DNA of 14,264 nucleotides from an uncultured Eubacteriales bacterium (GTDB lineage Bacteria; Bacillota; Clostridia; Lachnospirales; Lachnospiraceae), in assembly GCA_902783795.1 (NCBI GenBank), contig CACZSO010000131.1, positions 1-14,264 of the forward strand, read 5' to 3'. Both the position numbers and the translations under genes were made by a program. Positions 1-7,005 of the stretch are shown here, one piece after another. Positions within the stretch are counted from its first letter, which is position 1; each line of letters starts with the position of its first letter. The notes beneath the pieces were generated by a model that saw nothing but the letters and a program-made list of their open reading frames with translations, searched no databases and was not told the DNA's origin.

Positions 1-2
1 AA

Positions 3-116
3 CAGATCGATCAGGTGATCCTGGCTGTGGAGCGCGGAACCTTCGTTAAAATAGAAAATATGGCTGTTAAGAGCATTCCTGTAGACCCGGAGGAATATTC
101 TTTCCGGTCCATATAA
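3..116 (+). CDS. C-terminal end of an unidentified plus-strand protein (partial)
   Basis: An open frame enters from the left edge and ends at a TAA at 114-116, giving 37 visible residues that finish PVDPEEYSFRSI. The other two plus frames are closed by stops within the first 50 bases, so this is the only frame that can be coding. A strong hairpin starts five bases after the stop, which supports a real gene end. The tail is polar, without membrane segments or motifs I recognise, and I assign no function. It converges on the five-gene minus-strand block and is probably not part of that system. Confidence 0.6.
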   Translation, partial: QIDQVILAVERGTFVKIENMAVKSIPVDPEEYSFRSI

Positions 117-120
117 AAAG

Positions 121-152
121 CTGCGCCGGGCGTCTTTTTACGCCCGGCGCAG
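121..152. terminator. Intrinsic terminator between convergent genes, best suited to the minus-strand operon
   Basis: A perfect 12-bp stem (CTGCGCCGGGCG at 121-132 with its complement at 141-152) encloses an 8-base loop. Read on the minus strand it lies 19 bases beyond the stop of the channel gene and is followed by CTTTTTATAT, a good U-tract. Read on the plus strand it starts 5 bases after the stop of the partial gene, but the following TGCCTTTAGC is a weaker tract. It therefore probably ends the minus-strand operon efficiently and may serve both directions. Confidence 0.85.
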
Positions 153-171
153 TGCCTTTAGCACAGGTCGT

Positions 172-2298
172 TTAGTGATTACTATATACAATGAGCTTAT
201 CCCGGTCTGTGAGTTCTACATCTATTTCACTTAAGTCACCCGTAAACAGATGCAGGTCGATCTCATCACGGACATAACCAAGGACCAGTGAGGGATTCAC
301 TTCCTCTGTGCAGCCTTTAGATGTCTCATCGTAGACTACGCGGATAAAATCTGCTGCTTTTGTGGGCTTAGGCAGTTCCTTGAAGAACTGACTGACTTTC
401 TTGATATAGATTTCTTTACTTTCAAACTCACCTGTCTCCACAGCATTTCTGTCATCATAAGTCAGGATATCTGAATAGAAGGAATACAACACATCTCTTG
501 AACCTATCTGTGTGATCATCTTACTGATATACCGGTTGCTGATGACCACATTATTTACACTGTAGCTGTTTACGATATCATGATGTTTCGGATCGATGAT
601 CTCCACCACGATATCCACTTCTGTTCTTTCTTTCAGTTTCTTTTCTTCCAGAAGGTCTTTTATGATATCCTGTACATAGACCAGCTCAGCCAGAGCATTC
701 GCATCGATATCCCCTTCTGAGGCAAGGTCATCGGAAAGGATCAGGATACTGGTATCCTCATTGGCAGCACAGACATACTTCCTGATGACCTCCTCCGTCT
801 TTTGTCTTTTTTCCGGATCGTACATGGACACCGGTACTTTTTCCCTGACAAAAGGATAATCGATATAATAATCCATCTGCTCCAGGTGCTGCGGATCATC
901 GATCACGACGATGTTCAGCCGATGTTTGGAGTAATCTGAATCCCATTCGCCGCAGAAAGCATCAAAACCATCCATAAGTTCACGGCATTTACTGTTATGG
1001 CCTAATATGATAACGGTTTTCGGTTCGATCTCAAAATTATCATTTACCGAAACACTGTAAGAGGCATCTGTTCTGACATTTTTAGAAGTGATCTGGATAT
1101 CAGATTCATGCTCTGCCGTGAAGAAACTGTAGCCGGGACTGGATTCCAATGTACCGGTAAGGGGAATGGCATGAAGGTGTGAAGCCAGGTATTCTTTGAT
1201 AAAGGTATGGTCATCCTTGACATCCATTTCCAGAGGATAAAAAGCAGCACCTTTGTTAGAAAACAGTTCATTATATACCAGGTTCAGTTCAGGCATCAGG
1301 GAGAACTGAGACAGGATCTGGCCCAGGATCCGGTTAACATTGACAGGAATAATATTGCATTTCCCGTTCACCTGCTTAGCCCTGATGATCTTATTCACCA
1401 GGTCAGCGGTCCAGGGGTCTGTGATCTCCACAATGATCTTCTGATTATCAAAGGAACGTTCTGATGCCGTGATATCCGCCACCTGCATCAATGTCTTGAC
1501 AGTCTGGCTGTTGCCTTTTTCCCGGTCTTCCACGATCTCTTTTTTTCCAAAGGCACATACGGTATTCAGTTTATCATCTCCCAGGATGATGACAGTTGAA
1601 GCACGCTCCAGAGAAATATCACTTAACTGTTTGGAAGAGAATACATCACCTTCCCTCACAATAAAAGTCACCCGGTTGCGGAAAGCGTTTTTGCGCAGAT
1701 AGATAAACCGTTTCAGGCCTTTCAGATCCTCTGCCCTCTCTTTGATACTGTTATTTTCACGCCTTACTGTATCAGAAAGACGTTCATTGATCTCCTTTTC
1801 GATCTCTTCTCTCCGGTCACTGACAAGGACCACCACCGTGATCTTCTTATCTGCGTAAAGCAAGTCATTGATTATTTCCGAAGCTCTGGTATTCCAGTTT
1901 AAAATGACCCCGTGATTAGACAGATTCAGCTTTCTGCTGCCGCTGCTGGAACGCTCGATGAATGTAGAAATATAGTTGGTTATATAACCGATCACAGCAC
2001 CTGTGAACGAGATCATACCGATGATCACGATACTCAGGCAGATCAGCGCCAATGTCACATTAGCCTGTCCGATATCCTCAATAACAAATTGGATGCAGCC
2101 TGCATCCAGGATCATGGTCAATGTGTAGAACACTGCTTCAAAGAAGCCCATCTGCTCAGTGCCGCTAAGCGACAGGCTTCTGATCACAAAAGCCGCAAAC
2201 AGGAAGAATATGATATTGAATGCAAGGATCGCAAAGATCACGACCCGGGCAGGGTTTTTGGCGACCTGTAAGGTCATCCATTCTCTGATTTTTCTCAT
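172..2298 (-). CDS. CASTOR/POLLUX-like ion channel with RCK-type regulatory domains
   Basis: Predicted 708-residue membrane channel, numbered from the ATG at 2296-2298. Helix 1 spans about 18-42. A pore-helix segment (51-64) leads into a filter containing LDAGC (64-68), and helix 2 spans about 82-110. A large cytoplasmic part follows with two Rossmann-like RCK regions: the first starts with a strand at 128-135 and contains DPWTADLV (294-301); the second starts with TVIILGHN (428-435) and contains EIIDPKHHDIV (566-576). The DAG filter in place of potassium-channel TVGYG, plus two long RCK regions, is typical of the plant CASTOR/POLLUX/DMI1 family, whose filter carries DAG or DSG; plant members conduct cations at the nuclear envelope. 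This protein would act in the plasma membrane, gated by a cytoplasmic ligand, probably an ion or nucleotide (inference). It is the last gene of the operon. An in-frame GTG at 2320-2322 would add eight residues, but it lies in a hairpin arm, while the ATG has a good ribosome site. Confidence 0.9.
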   Translation of the reverse strand: MRKIREWMTLQVAKNPARVVIFAILAFNIIFFLFAAFVIRSLSLSGTEQMGFFEAVFYTLTMILDAGCIQFVIEDIGQANVTLALICLSIVIIGMISFTGAVIGYITNYISTFIERSSSGSRKLNLSNHGVILNWNTRASEIINDLLYADKKITVVVLVSDRREEIEKEINERLSDTVRRENNSIKERAEDLKGLKRFIYLRKNAFRNRVTFIVREGDVFSSKQLSDISLERASTVIILGDDKLNTVCAFGKKEIVEDREKGNSQTVKTLMQVADITASERSFDNQKIIVEITDPWTADLVNKIIRAKQVNGKCNIIPVNVNRILGQILSQFSLMPELNLVYNELFSNKGAAFYPLEMDVKDDHTFIKEYLASHLHAIPLTGTLESSPGYSFFTAEHESDIQITSKNVRTDASYSVSVNDNFEIEPKTVIILGHNSKCRELMDGFDAFCGEWDSDYSKHRLNIVVIDDPQHLEQMDYYIDYPFVREKVPVSMYDPEKRQKTEEVIRKYVCAANEDTSILILSDDLASEGDIDANALAELVYVQDIIKDLLEEKKLKERTEVDIVVEIIDPKHHDIVNSYSVNNVVISNRYISKMITQIGSRDVLYSFYSDILTYDDRNAVETGEFESKEIYIKKVSQFFKELPKPTKAADFIRVVYDETSKGCTEEVNPSLVLGYVRDEIDLHLFTGDLSEIDVELTDRDKLIVYSNH

Positions 2299-2304
2299 TT
2301 CTTT

Positions 2305-2310
2305 TCCTCT
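2305..2310 (-). promoter_or_regulatory. Ribosome binding site that decides the channel gene start
   Basis: Minus-strand AGAGGA ends six bases before the ATG at 2296-2298. The upstream in-frame alternatives, GTG at 2320-2322 and ATG at 2314-2316, have no comparable purine-rich site at the right distance, and the GTG sits in the first base pairs of the hairpin at 2322-2345. This favours the 708-residue product. Confidence 0.7.
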
Positions 2311-2321
2311 GGTCATGAACA

Positions 2322-2345
2322 CGCCGGCCCCTGCCGGAGCCGGCG
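2322..2345. other. Intercistronic GC-rich hairpin
   Basis: CGCCGGC (2322-2328) and GCCGGCG (2339-2345) form a perfect 7-bp GC-only stem with a 10-base loop in the gap between the large protease-like gene and the channel gene. No U-tract follows on either strand, so it is not a canonical terminator. In the operon mRNA it lies about 12 bases upstream of the channel gene ribosome site and could protect or mark an mRNA end, or tune expression of the last gene. Confidence 0.5.
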
Positions 2346-2370
2346 GTTCTGTTCCTTAGTTGAAATCTGG

Positions 2371-5300
2371 TTATTTGATTTTTAACGGAAGGTCAGGATG
2401 TTCGAAAGGTGAATCTTTAACATTGCTGCCGTCCTCGGAAAGCGGATACTGTCCCAGGTATTTGATAAATCCACGCCCATACTCATCATCCTGCAGCATG
2501 GTCCCGTACTGTTCGCGGCGGGCTTCTGCCGCTTCATGGATAAAGAATGCATACTGGATCTCTACCCAGCGCGCCATGCCCTCATAGACTTCCAGTTCGA
2601 TACTTCCGTAAGTCTTCGAGATGTTCTCCATATTCCAGTTCGTATACTGCCAGATGTGAGTCAGTTCATGTGCCAATGTCATGGCACCCTGGATCTTGGG
2701 TGAACCGTTTTCTACCATGATCTCGAACTTATTCCCTTTTCTCCGGGCAAAGCCCAGGGTCCTGGGAGTGAAGCCTGCTGTCGGGATAAATGGTTTTCCT
2801 TTGCCCCAGGCTTTCTGAAGCGTTTTCGCATTTACCATCTTTACCGTTACCGGTACTTTGATCTGGACATTAAAGAACAGCTTCATCTGAGAGATGACAT
2901 CATTATAAAGTTTGACAAATTCTTTTTCATTCCGGATCGCGGTACGTGAACAGTTGGAACAGCGTTCTCTTCCGTCTTTCAGCACTTCAAATTCCACGCC
3001 GGTAAGACTTCTTCCGCAGAAATCGCACCGATGTCCTTTTCCGTCACCACTGATACCCTGTTCGATCTGCTCTGCCAGATGCTGTCCTTTTCTGGCCTGG
3101 GTCAGTCCATTCCTGCCATAGCCATGTTTCTTAAGGAACTCCAGTGTTTCTTCGGGAGCGATGCCTGAGGGCATTTCAGTTCCGCCGTACAGAAGATAAT
3201 GTCTGAGATGATATTCTTTCCGTTTGAACTCTGGTGCGGTCCCAGCTTTAACTGCCCCGTCAGCTTCACCGGAGACTGTCGTTCCTTCTGGCTGCGGAAC
3301 ATCCTGAGGATCTGTCTGGAATCCGTCTTGAGGTTCGGAATGAGGATCGTCTTTTACATCTTCCGCCAATTCTATGAAGACTTTACGGCTTCCCAGTGTG
3401 GAAGGCAGATCTGACAGAGGATCATCTTCATACCCATCGTCAGCTTCATCGTCAGCTTCATCTTCAGAAGATCCTTCAGCTTCAGGCTTTTCATCCATGC
3501 CGCCTTCGCCTTCTGTTTCAGCTGCGTCACCGGTTTCCTCGGTTTCAGCCTCCTGTTCTTCCTCTATTCCGTCTACAGGCTGCTCTTCCGGCTCTTCCCC
3601 TTCCAATTTCTCTTCCGGTTCTTCTCCTTCCAATTCCTCTTTGGGCTCTTCCCCTTCTAATTCCTCTTCGGGATCTCCTCCTGCCAGTTCCTCTTCCGGC
3701 TCTTCTCCTTCCGGGATCGCTTCCGGTTTTTTCTTTTTGCGGAATAGTTTTCTGAAAAATTCTTTGATCTTCTCTATAAGCCTCTGGAAGAATCCCAGAA
3801 TGCCCTTTTTCTTTTTCTTGTCTTTCTCTGATCCTTCTTCGGAACCTTCTCCTTCTTTTTCCGGGATCTCCACCAGGATAAGACCGGGTCCTGTTTCGGG
3901 ATTCAGGCTCTTCTTAAGCGTTTCCAGATGCCAGTCAAGATATTCACAAATAATGCCCAGGAAACGGTCAAGGTTTCTGTTGACACTTTCCAGAAGGCCT
4001 AGATCCAGCTGGCTGTCTTCTATGATAAATATGCTCTGGCTGTTCTTTTCAGCGCTTTCGCCCCCCAGGGAATAGGTCAATGGAATATTGGCCTCCCCCG
4101 GTGTCACAGCCACGATATAAGGCTGGTTTTCTGCATAGACCGTACGGAAAAGCTCATTCAGAAGGTCCGTCAGAGTCCTGATCACATCCGGTGATACAGA
4201 TTCTTCCTGATCTGAGAAAGAGAGTTTCAGCATGCGCTTTCCGTAATAGCTTCTTTCCGGAATGCCGCTCACTTCTATGAACCGGGCTGTTTCAAAATCA
4301 TAATACCGGTCCATTTCATAATAACCGGAGGTGCTGACGGAGAAATCTGCTTTCAGCAGACTGACCTCCAGCCCATCGATCACCTTTGTTTCACCCATCC
4401 GTGTCGATGTCTCATACCCATTTAAGGTATAGGCACGTTTCTGGCGGTAGGTCTTTCTGCCGGTGATATGGTCTGCAGCTCTCCGCATTAAAAGTCTGCC
4501 ATCTCCGGTCACACGGAGCATCTCATACTGACGGCCATCCAGGACAAAGAACTCACCCGGCAGATATTTCTGGAAGATCTGCCCCCGGATCTCACTGGCT
4601 ACATACTGTTCATTCTCACGCTCGTCTTCTGCAATGTACTCCAGGTTCCTGAGTTCGCCTATCACATAGTTCAGGAAGCGGTCATCATCAATGAAGTAAG
4701 AGTTTTCCATCTGGTTCTTTTCAGAACGGAATTTACGTTTTTTCCTGATAACGGTCTGATCGTAAGTATATGTCTTCCCGTTCTCGATGATCTGGATCTC
4801 TTTCCCTTTATCTTCTGCCCCGACAGGTTTATAACAGGCCGCCAATTCTGTGAAGAAGCTGGTCAGCGGATCTTTGATATCCGAGTCCAGAAGCAGAAGC
4901 TCACGGACCAGTTCTTCTTCCCAGATGCTGCCGCTGCTCATCCTGAGACACAGACGCAGTACGATATTTCTGTTCGTATGTGCGTAATCCGCGGCAATAT
5001 AGGGGATAGCCTTTGCGTCAGAGCGGAACACACCATCATTTTCTGTCATATAATCCTTCAGCAGATAATCTGAAGTAATGACATTAATAAACCCTTCCTG
5101 TTTCGCCCGGGTCGCGAACTGTCTTCTGGCTTCAAAGAGGTTGAATGCTTCATCTTCCACCGTCATATAACGGTAATCAGATTTTTCAGAACTCCACATA
5201 TCCGTCCTGAAGATCATCCGTTCGTTCAGCTCTTCCTGGGTGGGAGGCAGTTCCGCATACTGCATCAGATCATAATAATATTGTTCTGTGATCCAGCGGA

Positions 5301-6978
5301 TATCCCTGACCGGGAATGCTTCACCCCCATACCAGAATACTTTATCGACCTGGTGCTTCAGTCCTACAGTGGATAATTCTGTACCCATGCCCAGATAACG
5401 AGACAGGTTCGGGAGCAGACGATGCTGCAGATGCTCGCTGTCGCCATCCCAGCCCATATAGGTAAGACGTCCGGTATGATGTGTGGTAGCGGATACTTCC
5501 TCAAAGGGGGTCAGCAGGATATGAGACAATGCATCGACCAGGCCGTCACAGTTCTTATCCATAGCTACATAGACCGGAGAATCAACCTCTTCATTTTTCA
5601 TGTTTCTGATAAGAGAGTTCAGACCGATCTGAGCTGTAGTGATCAGTTTGGAGGGCTCAAAGAGCACCACCATGGCACAATTTTTCAGAAATTCATGGTT
5701 GGCATCATGGACAGCCATATCATGGACGCTGGATCTTGTTATAATGCCGATATCCGTTTCCTGACTATCCTTCCCCAGCACATTGATCTTCCATAATGCA
5801 TCTGTATGGACCACAGAGGAAAGCCCCTCCCGGCACCATTCAGCTGCGGCTTCTTCCTCTCCATGTCTTCCCATGACCAGAAGGACCGTTTTATGATCCA
5901 TCAGGATCCGGTTCATAGGATAGAAGACATAAGGTTTCAGATCACTGTAGAAAGGATTATGGAATAATACGTTTTTCCCCTGCAGCAGATCCTGGCCGGC
6001 CCGAAGGTAACTGACATCCAGTTCTATGCCTTCTGCCTGTTTATACTGCATGAATCTGCCATAGGTCTCTAACATGGGAACGCCCCCGTCTATCAGGCTG
6101 TCCAGATAGGCATTGACGCCGCTGTCCTCCTGAAGACTGCCCGAAACACTGACTTCGTCAGAACTCAGTTTATCTCCGAACAGTTTCTTAAGGGCATCCC
6201 GGATAATAGAATAATTGACTTTTTTATTTGTTTCTTCTTCCTCGCCGGAAACCTCAGACTCTTCTTCTTTTTTCGCAAAGAGACCATTCAGGGCAAACCA
6301 GCATTCTCCTGCCAGGATAGCGGCAGGCGCGCCTAAAAGCGGCAGCGCAATAAGGTCCTTGCTGTAGAGCCAGCATGAAACCAGCATCGCCAGGAAAAGT
6401 ACAAAGGTCGTTACAAAGAACAGGACTTTAAGGAAGAGCCTCAGATGTCTTTTGTCCTCTCTCAGCCAGTACTGTTTTTCATCTTCTGCATCTTTTTCAT
6501 AGAACAGGCCGCTGATCTTTTCATACCACCCATACTTCGGATTGCAGATCCCTTTCACAGGCTCAAGCAGCACAGATTTAAGGATGATATATCCAAGGAC
6601 GATCAGACTGTTCAAAAGCAGCATGAAGATCACGGTAAAGCTCGACAGATTCACAGCGTCTGCTATCCAGCTCATCACTTTGCCGACCGCGCCTAATATA
6701 GCTGCCACGATCCCGGAAGCTGTGCCGGATATCTTCTCTTCGAACCACCGTTCTACCGCATTGATCCACTCTGAAGCCTGAAAGTCTGCGATCTTATTAT
6801 AGATCACGACTGGCAGGATGGATGTGACCAATGCATATACCAGGGCTAAAATGGGCATCAAAAGCTGCCTGTTCCTGTTTTTCTTTTTCAGGTTCACCTT
6901 GATCGATGCAAAAATGAGCACCAGGGCAGGAAGCGCTATTAAGATATGATTTCTTATATACAGGAAAAATTCCCTCAT
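2371..6978 (-). CDS. Large polytopic membrane protein with degenerate helicase-like core and DA1-like zinc peptidase domain
   Basis: A 1535-residue multidomain protein. Hydrophobic helices lie near residues 9-27, 38-60, 86-108 (amphipathic in part), 112-134, 180-204 and possibly 207-226. Residues 335-1020 form a soluble core whose order of motifs resembles SF2 helicases of the MrfA/YprA type: a strand TVLLVMG (364-370), DIGIITRSS (409-417), MVVLFEPSK (436-444) where a DEAD box would be, and SIFIIEDSQLDLGLLE (982-997), recalling the DUF1998 region. No Walker A motif is present, so any ATPase is probably dead. A lysine-rich amphipathic helix (1054-1084), five acidic 9-residue repeats (1090-1134) and a long acidic linker follow. 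The C-terminus has a CxxC-x18-CxxC site (1318-1343), then HELTH (1437-1441) with E1466 in EVYEGMARW as likely third zinc ligand. That pairing matches DA1-like peptidases, which have a LIM-like finger before the protease. The start is an ATG preceded by GGGGTG at five bases. Substrate unknown; the helicase comparison is inference. Confidence 0.93.
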   Translation of the reverse strand: MREFFLYIRNHILIALPALVLIFASIKVNLKKKNRNRQLLMPILALVYALVTSILPVVIYNKIADFQASEWINAVERWFEEKISGTASGIVAAILGAVGKVMSWIADAVNLSSFTVIFMLLLNSLIVLGYIILKSVLLEPVKGICNPKYGWYEKISGLFYEKDAEDEKQYWLREDKRHLRLFLKVLFFVTTFVLFLAMLVSCWLYSKDLIALPLLGAPAAILAGECWFALNGLFAKKEEESEVSGEEEETNKKVNYSIIRDALKKLFGDKLSSDEVSVSGSLQEDSGVNAYLDSLIDGGVPMLETYGRFMQYKQAEGIELDVSYLRAGQDLLQGKNVLFHNPFYSDLKPYVFYPMNRILMDHKTVLLVMGRHGEEEAAAEWCREGLSSVVHTDALWKINVLGKDSQETDIGIITRSSVHDMAVHDANHEFLKNCAMVVLFEPSKLITTAQIGLNSLIRNMKNEEVDSPVYVAMDKNCDGLVDALSHILLTPFEEVSATTHHTGRLTYMGWDGDSEHLQHRLLPNLSRYLGMGTELSTVGLKHQVDKVFWYGGEAFPVRDIRWITEQYYYDLMQYAELPPTQEELNERMIFRTDMWSSEKSDYRYMTVEDEAFNLFEARRQFATRAKQEGFINVITSDYLLKDYMTENDGVFRSDAKAIPYIAADYAHTNRNIVLRLCLRMSSGSIWEEELVRELLLLDSDIKDPLTSFFTELAACYKPVGAEDKGKEIQIIENGKTYTYDQTVIRKKRKFRSEKNQMENSYFIDDDRFLNYVIGELRNLEYIAEDERENEQYVASEIRGQIFQKYLPGEFFVLDGRQYEMLRVTGDGRLLMRRAADHITGRKTYRQKRAYTLNGYETSTRMGETKVIDGLEVSLLKADFSVSTSGYYEMDRYYDFETARFIEVSGIPERSYYGKRMLKLSFSDQEESVSPDVIRTLTDLLNELFRTVYAENQPYIVAVTPGEANIPLTYSLGGESAEKNSQSIFIIEDSQLDLGLLESVNRNLDRFLGIICEYLDWHLETLKKSLNPETGPGLILVEIPEKEGEGSEEGSEKDKKKKKGILGFFQRLIEKIKEFFRKLFRKKKKPEAIPEGEEPEEELAGGDPEEELEGEEPKEELEGEEPEEKLEGEEPEEQPVDGIEEEQEAETEETGDAAETEGEGGMDEKPEAEGSSEDEADDEADDGYEDDPLSDLPSTLGSRKVFIELAEDVKDDPHSEPQDGFQTDPQDVPQPEGTTVSGEADGAVKAGTAPEFKRKEYHLRHYLLYGGTEMPSGIAPEETLEFLKKHGYGRNGLTQARKGQHLAEQIEQGISGDGKGHRCDFCGRSLTGVEFEVLKDGRERCSNCSRTAIRNEKEFVKLYNDVISQMKLFFNVQIKVPVTVKMVNAKTLQKAWGKGKPFIPTAGFTPRTLGFARRKGNKFEIMVENGSPKIQGAMTLAHELTHIWQYTNWNMENISKTYGSIELEVYEGMARWVEIQYAFFIHEAAEARREQYGTMLQDDEYGRGFIKYLGQYPLSEDGSNVKDSPFEHPDLPLKIK
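2539..3027 (-). other. LIM-like zinc site plus DA1-like gluzincin peptidase domain (within the 1535-residue protein)
   Basis: Residues 1318-1480. Cysteines C1318, C1321, C1340 and C1343 form a treble-clef or LIM-half zinc site. About 90 residues later comes AHELTHIWQY, in which H1437 and H1441 should bind zinc and E1438 should be the catalytic base; E1466 follows 25 residues after H1441. In plant DA1 the order is LIM finger, a strand-rich linker, HEMMHAW and then a VEEG motif; here it is CxxC/CxxC, VTVKMVNAKTL, a short GFARRKGNKFEI hairpin, HELTH and VYEG. All catalytic residues are present, so an active protease is expected. With an even number of membrane helices it would be cytoplasmic. 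Confidence 0.75.
3577..3711 (-). repeat. Five in-frame 27-bp repeats encoding acidic EGEEPEEEL-like units
   Basis: Residues 1090-1134 consist of five consecutive 9-residue units: EGEEPEEEL, AGGDPEEEL, EGEEPKEEL, EGEEPEEKL and EGEEPEEQP. At DNA level the units are similar but not identical, so the array has diverged. It begins an acidic disordered linker that runs to about residue 1240. The array is a likely site of length variation between strains. Confidence 0.85.
3727..3819 (-). other. Cationic amphipathic helix segment in the 1535-residue protein
   Basis: Residues 1054-1084 start with five lysines, continue with GILGFFQRLIEKIKEFFRK and end in a run of arginine and lysine. Hydrophobic and basic residues alternate with helical periodicity, the pattern of a peripheral membrane-binding or pore-forming helix. 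It separates the helicase-like core from the acidic repeats and could lie on the inner face of the membrane or pair with the acidic linker that follows. Confidence 0.65.
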
Positions 6979-7005
6979 ATAAACACCCCAACAGTTCGGT
7001 ATCAG

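Noticed and set aside
121..152. Part of an insertion element end or attachment site
   Set aside because: The inverted repeat sits between two convergent gene ends, has a U-tract on one side and no matching copy elsewhere in the window; a terminator explains it.
3374..4075. Ser/Pro-rich open frame on the plus strand (233 codons), which looks like a low-complexity surface protein
   Set aside because: It is the antisense reading of the Glu/Lys-rich helix, repeat and linker of the 1535-residue protein; the Ser-Ser-Pro-Gly pattern follows directly from GAG/GAA-rich codons on the other strand.
3919..5976. An active DNA helicase
   Set aside because: Walker A (GxGKT) and the DExH box are missing, and the protein is membrane-anchored; at most the fold is retained.
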